DNA of 6,029 bases from an uncultured Verrucomicrobiota bacterium (GTDB lineage Bacteria; Verrucomicrobiota; Verrucomicrobiia; Chthoniobacterales; SZAS-18). The stretch spans positions 1-6,029 of the forward strand of contig CALMVM010000577.1 in NCBI GenBank assembly GCA_937873255.1. Reading direction: 5' to 3'. The translations under genes and the position numbers were made by a program. Every line of letters starts with the position of its first letter. The first letter of the stretch is position 1. Positions 1 through 5,571 of this stretch are shown in pieces. Below the pieces are notes generated by a model. It did no database searches. It was given only the letters and a program-made list of their open reading frames with translations, and was not told the origin of the DNA.

Positions 1-1
1 C

Positions 2-685
2 CCCGACCGCCTGGACCGTCAGTTGGCGGAGGTGCTCGGTCTGCTCGCCGAGCGCATCCAGCCCGTGGACGCTGCCGACCCGGGCCTCGCCGTGCGCCAC
101 GCGGCGACCCGGCGGCTGGAGGAAATAATCATACTCTTGCAGGACCTCCTACGGGTGGGCCGGGGTGAATCGGCGGACGCCGTGGCCCCCGGAAGTTTGC
201 GCCGGGAGCTGGACGCCCGCTTTGCCTGGCTGGGCGGCATCCTGAACGGGCGGGTGGACGCGCCCCCCGCCACCTCGAGCGACGGCCCGGTGTCCGACGA
301 ACCGGCCAGCCTGCCGCAGGAAGATCTGCGCCGATTGCGCGGGGCACTCGACTACTGCCCGAGCGCCTTCCGCGCCCTGGCCCGGCTGCCCGCCGCCGAG
401 AGCGTCACGCAACGCGACCAGAGCCTGACGTGGACGCCGCCGTTCCGGTGGTCGGACCTGCGCCGGCTCGACGCGAGTTCGTGGCAGCAAGGGGCCAGGG
501 TGACCCTGGTGCTGTTGGCCACCCTGGTGACGTGGCAGTGGTTCCTGTTGCCCGCCGGCGGGGAGATGTTGTTTCTGGCGCTGCTCGTCATGCAGCCGGA
601 CCTGGGCCGCGCCTCGCGCCAGTCGCTGGATTGCGCCGTCGGGGTGCTGCTCGGACTGCTGTTCGCCTATCTGGCCACGGCGTAG
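2..685 (+). CDS. FUSC-family inner-membrane efflux transporter (MdtO/AaeB type), upstream part, ended by in-frame TAG
   Basis: The frame is open from base 2, so the true start lies left of the window. About 150 residues of charged, helix-rich, soluble sequence come first, as in the cytoplasmic domain between the two membrane halves of FUSC proteins. Three membrane segments follow (residue 1 = codon at 23): about 158-177, 181-192 and 201-220. The stretch GEMLFLALLVMQPD between helices is typical of the second FUSC membrane domain. The frame then meets TAG at 683-685, and the same frame goes straight on with three more membrane segments, so this looks like one gene cut by a nonsense codon rather than a true C-terminus. 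Family members (E. coli MdtO, AaeB, about 650-680 residues) export aromatic acids or drugs together with a HlyD-type adaptor, and such a gene lies downstream. The FUSC assignment is fairly sure; substrate unknown. A sequencing error at the TAG cannot be excluded. Confidence 0.8.
   Translation, partial: PDRLDRQLAEVLGLLAERIQPVDAADPGLAVRHAATRRLEEIIILLQDLLRVGRGESADAVAPGSLRRELDARFAWLGGILNGRVDAPPATSSDGPVSDEPASLPQEDLRRLRGALDYCPSAFRALARLPAAESVTQRDQSLTWTPPFRWSDLRRLDASSWQQGARVTLVLLATLVTWQWFLLPAGGEMLFLALLVMQPDLGRASRQSLDCAVGVLLGLLFAYLATA
683..685 (+). other. In-frame amber (TAG) codon inside the FUSC gene
   Basis: The bases read GCC ACG GCG TAG GTG GTC AAA. Protein on both sides is in the same frame and together makes a normal six-helix FUSC half, with three helices before the TAG and three after. 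One base change would restore a sense codon (CAG or TGG, among others). No frameshift is involved. Confidence 0.9.
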
Positions 686-1468
686 GTGGTCAAATACGTC
701 GAGACGATCTTCGGCTACGGGCTGTGCCTGTTCGGCGTGCTGGGTTTCTCTGGCTACTTGGCCGGAGCGAGTCCGAGGGTGGCCTACGTCGGACTGCAAG
801 CGGCGATCAGCTTCGTGGTGGTGTTCGTGTCCAGTGATCGGCAGAGCGTCAGCCTGGAGGGATTGCGCGAGCGGTTCGTGGCGTTGGCGTTCGGGGTGTC
901 CATCGCCTTCGTGGTGCTGCACAACGTGTGGCCGACCCGCAAGGCGAAGGCCCTGTTCAAGGCCCTGGCGGACAACCTCGCCCTGTGCGCCGACGCCTGG
1001 GCGGCGTTGGAGCAGGCCGGATCGGCGGACCTCTCCGGGCGGCGCGAGGAGTTCGTGCGGGACTTCAACCGGGGGCGCGTGCAGGCGGGTCAACTGCTCA
1101 ACAACGTCGAGCTGGAAGGCGGCGAGGGCACCCCGCGCTACGGCTACGCAGGCCGGCTGTTCACCCACGAGGTGGCTTTGTTCGAGCAGGTGCATCTGTT
1201 CGGCGAAGCGTGGGAGAAAACGGCCGTCCGGGACGGGGCCACGGTCTCGCGGATGCAAGGGGTCGGCGAGCGCCTGCGCGCGCTGGCCGGGAGGTTGGGG
1301 CAGCCGGTCGAACCAGCGGCTGGCGGCCAGGCCCAAACGCCGCCGACGCCGGATGCCGCCCCGGCCGACGCCGTCCAGCCCGCGCCGGTCCTCCGGGAGC
1401 GTCTGCGGGAGATCGAGGACATCCTCACGTCGTTGGACCGGTTGACCGACCTGCCCGTTTCCACCTGA
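686..1468 (+). CDS. FUSC-family transporter, downstream part after the in-frame TAG
   Basis: This continues the frame of the preceding piece. The first codon after TAG is GTG, the only well-placed start for a separate product, but no Shine-Dalgarno motif precedes it. Counting from that GTG, membrane segments lie at about 7-26, 32-49 and 64-82. The last, with its arginine-rich lead (GLRERF) and the ending HNVWP, fits the closing helix of a FUSC membrane domain (arginines, small-residue helix, then W-P). A soluble cytoplasmic tail of about 175 residues follows: helical to about 210, then an Ala/Pro-rich linker, then a charged terminal helix (VLRERLREIEDILTSL). Together the two pieces give the six-helix second half of one transporter. 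Possible readings are a pseudogene, stop readthrough, reinitiation giving a 3+3 split transporter, or a base-call error. The downstream partner genes are intact, which argues that the function was under selection until recently. Confidence 0.75.
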   Translation: MVKYVETIFGYGLCLFGVLGFSGYLAGASPRVAYVGLQAAISFVVVFVSSDRQSVSLEGLRERFVALAFGVSIAFVVLHNVWPTRKAKALFKALADNLALCADAWAALEQAGSADLSGRREEFVRDFNRGRVQAGQLLNNVELEGGEGTPRYGYAGRLFTHEVALFEQVHLFGEAWEKTAVRDGATVSRMQGVGERLRALAGRLGQPVEPAAGGQAQTPPTPDAAPADAVQPAPVLRERLREIEDILTSLDRLTDLPVST

Positions 1469-1493
1469 AGACCCATCCCGAATTATAGGAAAG

Positions 1494-1508
1494 ACCTGCG
1501 GCGCAGGT
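1494..1508. repeat. Short perfect inverted repeat between the FUSC and YtcA-like genes
   Basis: ACCTGC, a 3-base GGC centre, then GCAGGT: a perfect 6-bp stem in the 64-nt gap. It lies just after a small AT-rich patch (AATTATAGGA, 1481-1490). It could be an operator-like site or a small RNA hairpin, but a match this short arises often by chance in GC-rich DNA. No clear promoter could be built around it. Confidence 0.25.
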
Positions 1509-1532
1509 ACGCACGAATCAGCACCTCACCGA

Positions 1533-1910
1533 ATGCCCGAAGACCAGAAAACGCCTTTCGATCCGGCTGGCCCGTCGCCGTCGTCCGCCGAGGCTCCTCG
1601 CTTCGCCAACGGCCTGGTGCCGGAAGCCCCGCCGCGCCGACGCGGGCTGTGGGTGTTCGGCGCGTTGGTGTTCGTGGTGGTTGCCGTGGTTTTGCTGCGG
1701 GCGCTGAGCGGGGGCACGCCGTTTCTGCTGGTGGGCGGCATCTACCTTCCGGCCTGGTTTTCTGCGGCGGTCATCGGCATCGCCCTGGCGTCCGTGACCG
1801 TTTTTGCCCTGCGCTCGTATTCCGCGACGCGCGCCGCCGGCACCGGGCTGGTTTTCTGCAACTGCACCGTGATCTATGCCTTCCTCGCCTGGCTCTTCCT
1901 CTTCCAGTAA
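1533..1910 (+). CDS. Small YtcA-like inner-membrane protein of the efflux operon
   Basis: This 125-residue protein has a Pro-rich, polar N-terminal tail (1-38, ending PPRRRG, an inside-positive charge cluster) and three hydrophobic segments at about 39-59, 66-90 and 103-124. The stretch GGIYLPAWFSAAVIGIAL resembles the core of YtcA, the small protein of the E. coli ytcA-mdtNOP locus (Gly-x-Tyr-x-Pro-x-Trp then a helix). AaeX/DUF1656 proteins play a similar companion role beside aaeAB. YtcA is a predicted lipoprotein. Here the corresponding place (ALSGGTPF) has no cysteine, so the first segment is probably a true membrane anchor. The exact role is unknown; genetic linkage implies an accessory to the FUSC pump. 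The ATG at 1533 lacks a clear ribosome-binding motif. The family call rests on remembered motifs and context; the membrane topology is plain. Confidence 0.72.
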   Translation: MPEDQKTPFDPAGPSPSSAEAPRFANGLVPEAPPRRRGLWVFGALVFVVVAVVLLRALSGGTPFLLVGGIYLPAWFSAAVIGIALASVTVFALRSYSATRAAGTGLVFCNCTVIYAFLAWLFLFQ

Positions 1911-3090
1911 CCCTGCCCCGCCGCCCAAGGAAAGGGGCAAGGACCCGGCCAGGAGCGAAGACTACGTCCGGCTGGGACCGGCCCAGATCGCGTGGCGCCG
2001 GACCGTGCGCGCCTTCATCATCGTGGTGACGCTGGCCCTTGCGGCGGTGTGCATTTTCCTCTACGCGCAGCCCGAAAAGCTCTACCCGCACACCGACAAC
2101 GCCTACGTGCAGGCGGACATCGTGCGCATCGCCCCGCGCGTGGCGGGGCCGGTCGTTGAACTGCCCGTGCGCGACAACCAATGGGTCCGCCGCGGCGACC
2201 TGCTCATCCAGATCGACCCGGAAGATTACCGGGTGCGCCTGGATCAGGCGAAGGGTCAACTCGCCCTCGCCGAGGCGCAGATCGACCAGGCCAAGGCCAG
2301 CATCGAACAGGCGCAGGCCGCCGTCGAGGAGAATGACCAGCGCGTCCACCAAGCCGACGCGCAGGCCGTGCGCGCGCGGCGCGACTTCGACCGCGCTTTT
2401 GCCTTGATGAACACCGCCGCCAAGGCCATCAGCCAACAGGACCTCGACGCCGCCCGCGCCGGACAGAACGCCGCCAACGCCAACCTCGACGCCGCCAAAG
2501 CGACCGCGCACGCCGCCCGTGCCCAGGAGCAGGCCGCCGAAGCAAACCATAAGGCCGCCTTCGCCCAGCGCGATCAGGCAACCGCGACCGTCCACACCGC
2601 CGAGTTGGAACTTTCCTACACCCGCATCCTGGCCCCGGTGGACGGCTGGGTGACCAACCTCAATCTGCCGCCCGGTAATTACCTCGCGGCAGGGCAATCC
2701 CCGCTCGCCATGGTGGCCGACCATACGTTCCGCGTCCTGGCGTACTACAAGGAAACCTTCACCGAACGGATGCGCCCCGGTCAGCGGGTGAGCGTGCGGC
2801 TGTTTCCCTACCCCGACCGGGTCTTCGACGGCGTAGTCGAGGGCATCGGCTGGGGCATTTTCCAACCCGATGGACAAGCCAACGCGGGCACGCTCCAGTT
2901 GCCCGAGGTAAGCCCGACGATCAACTGGGTGCGCCTGCCGCAGCGGTTCCCGGTGCGCATCGACCTGCCGCAGGAGGACCCGGCGCGTCCGTTTCGCGTT
3001 GGCCAGACCGCCGTGGTGCAGATCGACACCGTGGCCGGGTTGGTCGACACGCCGTTGCGTGGGCCGCGCCAGACCCTCGCGGAAAAATGA
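1876..3090 (+). CDS. HlyD-family periplasmic adaptor (membrane fusion protein, MdtN/AaeA/EmrA-like)
   Basis: This 404-residue protein is a full-length adaptor linking an inner-membrane pump to an outer-membrane channel. Order: Ser/Pro-rich cytoplasmic tail (1-42), one membrane anchor (about 44-64), the hallmark TDNAYVQAD (73-81), the first half of the biotinyl-lipoyl domain (82-117, with VRRGDLLIQIDPEDY), an Ala/Gln/Glu-rich coiled-coil hairpin (about 118-242), the returning lipoyl half (LSYTRILAPVDGWV, from 246) and a beta-barrel domain to about 395. The motif SPTINWVRLPQRFPVRI (346-362) is typical of the EmrA/AaeA/MdtN branch. The ATG at 1876 lies inside the YtcA-like gene (35-nt overlap) and leaves a tail of normal length; no later in-frame start precedes the anchor as well. 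No clear Shine-Dalgarno is seen, so translation is probably coupled to the upstream gene. It ends in an ATGA overlap with the outer-membrane factor. Function is confident; substrate is not known. Confidence 0.95.
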   Translation: MPSSPGSSSSSNPAPPPKERGKDPARSEDYVRLGPAQIAWRRTVRAFIIVVTLALAAVCIFLYAQPEKLYPHTDNAYVQADIVRIAPRVAGPVVELPVRDNQWVRRGDLLIQIDPEDYRVRLDQAKGQLALAEAQIDQAKASIEQAQAAVEENDQRVHQADAQAVRARRDFDRAFALMNTAAKAISQQDLDAARAGQNAANANLDAAKATAHAARAQEQAAEANHKAAFAQRDQATATVHTAELELSYTRILAPVDGWVTNLNLPPGNYLAAGQSPLAMVADHTFRVLAYYKETFTERMRPGQRVSVRLFPYPDRVFDGVVEGIGWGIFQPDGQANAGTLQLPEVSPTINWVRLPQRFPVRIDLPQEDPARPFRVGQTAVVQIDTVAGLVDTPLRGPRQTLAEK

Positions 3091-4763
3091 TCGCCTCGCT
3101 CCGTCAACTCCTTGCCCGGTTCGGGGCAGTCCTCGCCCTCGGCCTTTGCGGTCTGGGTGGGACGACGGGTACATCTGCGGCGGCAGCGGAGCCGACGCCT
3201 GCCCCGGCCACCTTCGCGCCCCCACCGCCGCTGGCCATCGCTCCCGGCGCGGAGTTGCCCGAAGATTGGCCCCATACCCGCTCGCTCGTTCCGGCACCCG
3301 CCCGCGCCCCGGCACGGCAGGCGGGGCACGCCACGGAAAGCGCCTCTCCGCCAGGTCCGGCCGCCACGTCGTCGCCTTTCGATCCGCGCCAGGAAGATTG
3401 GTGGAAGGTGTTCCGCGACGCCGAACTGGACCGTCTGGAACGCCTCGCCGTCGCCGCCAACCGGGACCTCGCGCGGGCCGTTACCCGGATCAGCCAGAGC
3501 CGGCTCCAGGCGCGGATCGTGGCCGCCGACCTGTTCCCGCACCTGGAAGTGCGCGCGACGGCCGGGCGTTCCGTCAACTCGGACAACGGCGCGCTGATCA
3601 GCACCTCGCCTTTCCACTCGGGCGCGCCGGGAGGAACGGAGACGTTCATCACGCGCACCACCACGCAGAACAATTTTGAGAGCACGTGGCGCCTGGATTG
3701 GGAGGTGGACGTGTTCGGGCGGATCCGCGCCGCCTACGCCAGCCGCCAAGCGCAGGCGCAAGCCGTTGAGGCCGACGCGCGCGGCGTGCGCCTGAGCGTC
3801 ACCGCCGACGTCGCCAACGGCTACTACGCCCTGCGCGCGGCCGACACGCAGGTCGAGATCCTCGACGCCACCGCCGGGGTCCGGCGCGAGAACCTGTGGC
3901 TCAACGAAGCGCGCACCAGGGCGGGCATCGGCGCGCCCGACGACGTGGCCCGTGCCCGCCTGGAACTCAACAACGTCCTCGCGGATCTCGCCGAGGCACG
4001 CCGCCAACGCCACGGCCTCGAAAAGAACCTCGCGCTGCTCTGCGGCCAGCCCGCGCCCGACTTCCACCTGCCCGTCCGCCCGCTGGAACGCGTCGCGCCG
4101 CCCGCGATCCCGGGCCGGGTGCCCGCCGGCCTGTTGACCCGCCGCCCGGACGTGGCGGCGGTCGAACGACGGCTGGCGGCCACCTTGCAGGACATCCGCC
4201 AGGCCAGGGCCGAGCAGCGCCCGCGCATCACCGTCGGCGGCTACGTCGGGCAGATGAGCGTGGAGGCCGAGCACTTCGCCGACCGCAAGAGTCGTGAGGC
4301 CTCCATCATGCCGGTGATCTCTCTGCCGGTGTTCGAGGGGGGCCGTCTGGAGGCCAACGTCAAGCTGGCCCAGGCCCGCCGCGACGAGGCCGCCGCCGAC
4401 TACCAGGAAACCGTGCTCACCGCCTTCCGCGAGGCGGACACCGCGCTCAGCGACCTGCGCCAGCGCGCCGTGCAGGCCGGGGCGCAGCTTCGCGCCGTGG
4501 GTGACGCCCGCGACGTGCTGCGCTTTTCGACCGACCGCTACAACCACCAGACGGCTTCCTACTTCCAGGTCGTCACGGATCAAAGCACCCTCCTTTCGGC
4601 ACAACTCAACGCCGCCCGCACGCTCAACGCGCGCTTCGCTGCGGCGGTGGAACTCGCCCGCGCGTTGGGCGGCGGCTGGCCGGAAGAGGAGGCTCCGCGT
4701 CCCGGGGCGGCGGACAAGTCGGTCCGCCGAATTCAAACCAAGGTGCCGACGGGTCCGGATTGA
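3087..4763 (+). CDS. Outer-membrane efflux factor (TolC superfamily, NodT/MdtP type)
   Basis: This 558-residue protein forms the exit duct of the efflux system. A signal peptide covers about 1-34, with likely cleavage after the alanine run in TSAAAA. Cys21 sits in LGLC, a poor lipobox, so unlike many NodT/MdtP proteins it may not be a lipoprotein. An unusually long Pro/Ala-rich stretch (about 35-100) precedes the first OEP repeat, which starts at WWKVFRDAELDRL (105 on). FESTWRLDWEVDVFGRIR is the conserved strand and helix entry. The second repeat carries LLTRRPDVAAVERRLAA (349 on), a NodT-family signature, then SLPVFEGGRLEANV (412 on) and a long C-terminal helix pair. The ATG at 3087 shares ATGA with the adaptor stop, with a weak GGA just ahead; coupled translation is likely. 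The gene closes the operon. The final 25 residues are polar and probably disordered. Confidence 0.93.
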   Translation: MIASLRQLLARFGAVLALGLCGLGGTTGTSAAAAEPTPAPATFAPPPPLAIAPGAELPEDWPHTRSLVPAPARAPARQAGHATESASPPGPAATSSPFDPRQEDWWKVFRDAELDRLERLAVAANRDLARAVTRISQSRLQARIVAADLFPHLEVRATAGRSVNSDNGALISTSPFHSGAPGGTETFITRTTTQNNFESTWRLDWEVDVFGRIRAAYASRQAQAQAVEADARGVRLSVTADVANGYYALRAADTQVEILDATAGVRRENLWLNEARTRAGIGAPDDVARARLELNNVLADLAEARRQRHGLEKNLALLCGQPAPDFHLPVRPLERVAPPAIPGRVPAGLLTRRPDVAAVERRLAATLQDIRQARAEQRPRITVGGYVGQMSVEAEHFADRKSREASIMPVISLPVFEGGRLEANVKLAQARRDEAAADYQETVLTAFREADTALSDLRQRAVQAGAQLRAVGDARDVLRFSTDRYNHQTASYFQVVTDQSTLLSAQLNAARTLNARFAAAVELARALGGGWPEEEAPRPGAADKSVRRIQTKVPTGPD

Positions 4764-4770
4764 ATGCACG

Positions 4771-4911
4771 TTTGCAGTGCTGGTCACAACCAATTTGGAC
4801 CAGCCAGGTATGCGCGAGTGCCACCACTCCGGTTATCTGCAAACGCGAATCGGCTATGAGGTCAAAATGGACATGCCGCAGTCGGAGGGCAAAGAGATCG
4901 AGGAACTCTAG
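4771..4911 (+). pseudogene. Possible C-terminal remnant or small ORF of unknown family
   Basis: An open stretch of 46 codons plus TAG reads as plausible protein (VLVTTNLDQPGMRECHHSGY at its start, ending EGKEIEEL). Most third positions are G or C but codon choice is more mixed than in the flanking genes. An ATG at 4810 would give a 33-residue product without a well-spaced ribosome-binding site. The frame runs upstream only as a shadow of the outer-membrane factor gene. It could be the tail of a lost gene, part of a dispersed repeat, or chance. I do not recognise the family. Confidence 0.25.
4779..4804 (+). terminator. Inverted repeat just after the efflux operon, possible weak terminator
   Basis: GCTGGTC (4779-4785) and GACCAGC (4798-4804) form a perfect 7-bp stem with a 12-base loop, starting 16 nt after the outer-membrane factor stop. 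The place is right for an operon terminator, but no T-run follows (GTATGCG instead), so it may act only with Rho or merely protect the 3' end. Confidence 0.3.
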
Positions 4912-4932
4912 TGCCGCGGCGCTGCCTGGCTG

Positions 4933-4958
4933 CGAGGGGAGGAAAGCGGTGCCCCTCG
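4933..4958. repeat. Inverted repeat, 7-bp stem
   Basis: CGAGGGG (4933-4939) and CCCCTCG (4952-4958) pair perfectly across a 12-base spacer, the same stem and spacer lengths as the repeat at 4779-4804. No T-run follows. Function is unknown; it adds to the palindrome density of this gap. Confidence 0.3.
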
Positions 4959-4997
4959 GTGAAGATGCCGTCAACAGCGTGGCCTCATGATCAATCG

Positions 4998-5026
4998 GAG
5001 TTCCCCCGGCTCTGCCGGGGAGACTC
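4998..5026. repeat. GC-rich REP-like palindrome
   Basis: CCCCGGC, loop TCT, GCCGGGG forms a perfect 7-bp stem (5004-5010 with 5014-5020). Past one C/A mismatch the arms continue as GAGTT against GACTC (one T/G wobble), giving 12 pairs in 29 bases. A GC stem with a tiny loop and a conserved-looking foot between convergent genes fits a REP element (repetitive extragenic palindrome), the kind mobilised by RAYT transposases. It could also act as a terminator, but the nearest T-run (5038-5043) starts 12 nt beyond the hairpin. Whether it is multicopy cannot be seen from this window. Confidence 0.5.
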
Positions 5027-5201
5027 TTGCACGCCGGATTTTTCCGTGTTGCTCCTCTACCCAAACCAGCAGGGCGTGGAGAGGTGCGAGGAAGGATTCT
5101 CCCATCACCGCCAAACTCGACGCGCGGGCTGAGTCGAACCCGGTGCCACGGCTACGGAGAGCAATCAAATGGCACACAACCCGAGTGGAACGAATCTTTG
5201 C

Positions 5202-5222
5202 CCGAGCGTGATCCACGCCCGG
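5202..5222 (-). terminator. Hairpin downstream of the EthD gene, possible terminator
   Basis: Read on the - strand, CCGGGCGTG, loop GAT, CACGCTCGG makes a 9-bp stem with one G/U wobble, starting 7 nt after the EthD TAA stop. The mismatch becomes a pair only in - strand RNA, which favours that orientation. The next bases (GCAAAGATTCG) have no T-run, so it is a weak intrinsic terminator at best. Confidence 0.35.
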
Positions 5223-5229
5223 CAGCGAT

Positions 5230-5571
5230 TTACAAAATAGGCGTTTCTTGTGAGATGATAAAATCGCACCCGTGCAGGTCGAGGAATTTTTCTTCGTCCG
5301 GACGCACCTGGGCCAGGTATTGGGGATCGCCGAACACGGTGGCGATGGCGGGCACGTCGTCGAACCACAATTCGGTGATCCCGTCGTACTTGACCGGCGG
5401 CAGCCCGGGCAGTTCGACCGGCAAAGCATGCTGCTGGACGTAACGGCGCACATGGGCCTGGACGGCCGGGATGGAAATGAAGAGCGGCGCGTGTTGAACC
5501 TTGTGGTACTCGACGAACTGCTCGTGCGTCATCGTGGACTTGCGCTTCAAAAGAATGGTGAATTTGATCAT
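5230..5571 (-). CDS. EthD-family small protein (dimeric alpha/beta-barrel fold)
   Basis: This protein of 113 residues is the usual size for the family. Family marks: an opening strand MIKFTILLKRK, the helix MTHEQFVEYHKVQHAPL (14-30) with the conserved His-Ala-Pro, then KYDGITELWFDD (the Asp-Gly-Ile-x-Glu-Leu-Trp core), a helix around VFGDPQYLAQV, then PDEEKFLD and a closing strand. EthD was named from the Rhodococcus ethyl tert-butyl ether degradation cluster, where it is needed but its chemistry is unclear; relatives occur in aromatic and polyketide pathways as small cyclase- or monooxygenase-like proteins. Its ATG overlaps the upstream gene's TGA (ATGA), so the two are probably translated together. 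It is soluble and cytoplasmic, with no signal peptide. Family confident, reaction unknown. Confidence 0.88.
   Translation of the reverse strand: MIKFTILLKRKSTMTHEQFVEYHKVQHAPLFISIPAVQAHVRRYVQQHALPVELPGLPPVKYDGITELWFDDVPAIATVFGDPQYLAQVRPDEEKFLDLHGCDFIISQETPIL

Larger units (their letters stand above)
4764..5229. other. Non-coding, hairpin-rich convergent intergenic region
   Basis: The 466 bases between the converging stop codons of the outer-membrane factor and the EthD gene hold no convincing full gene. Composition is visibly less GC-rich than the flanks. Inverted repeats occur at 4779-4804, 4933-4958, 4998-5026, 5051-5087 (imperfect) and 5202-5222. Open frames on both strands are short and lack known domains. 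The density of palindromes suggests repeat elements, transcription stops or a structured RNA, not a protein gene. No insertion-sequence ends or flanking target duplication are visible. Confidence 0.6.

Noticed and set aside
149..1336. A 395-codon open frame on the - strand opposite the FUSC gene.
   Set aside because: It runs antisense to a clear membrane protein and reads as His/Gln/Arg/Gly-rich low-complexity sequence without domains; GC-rich codon bias produces such shadows.
1459..1489. Possible internal promoter before the YtcA-like gene (TTCCAC and TATAGG).
   Set aside because: The boxes match poorly and the spacing is about 19 bases; the AT patch alone does not support a promoter call.
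1771..4793. Two long - strand open frames (514 and 661 codons) opposite the adaptor and outer-membrane factor.
   Set aside because: Both lie antisense to genes with unmistakable family motifs and have Arg/Gly/Val-rich compositions typical of antisense shadows; no motif of their own was found.
5131..5145. tRNA-like T-loop on the - strand (GGGTTCGACTC).
   Set aside because: The 3' arm does not pair, and no D-arm, anticodon arm or acceptor stem can be built around it.
4971..5200. A - strand open frame containing MGESFLAPLHALLVW.
   Set aside because: It runs through the REP-like palindrome and partly opposite other short frames, has mixed codon use and no known domain; more likely a readout of repeat DNA than a gene.
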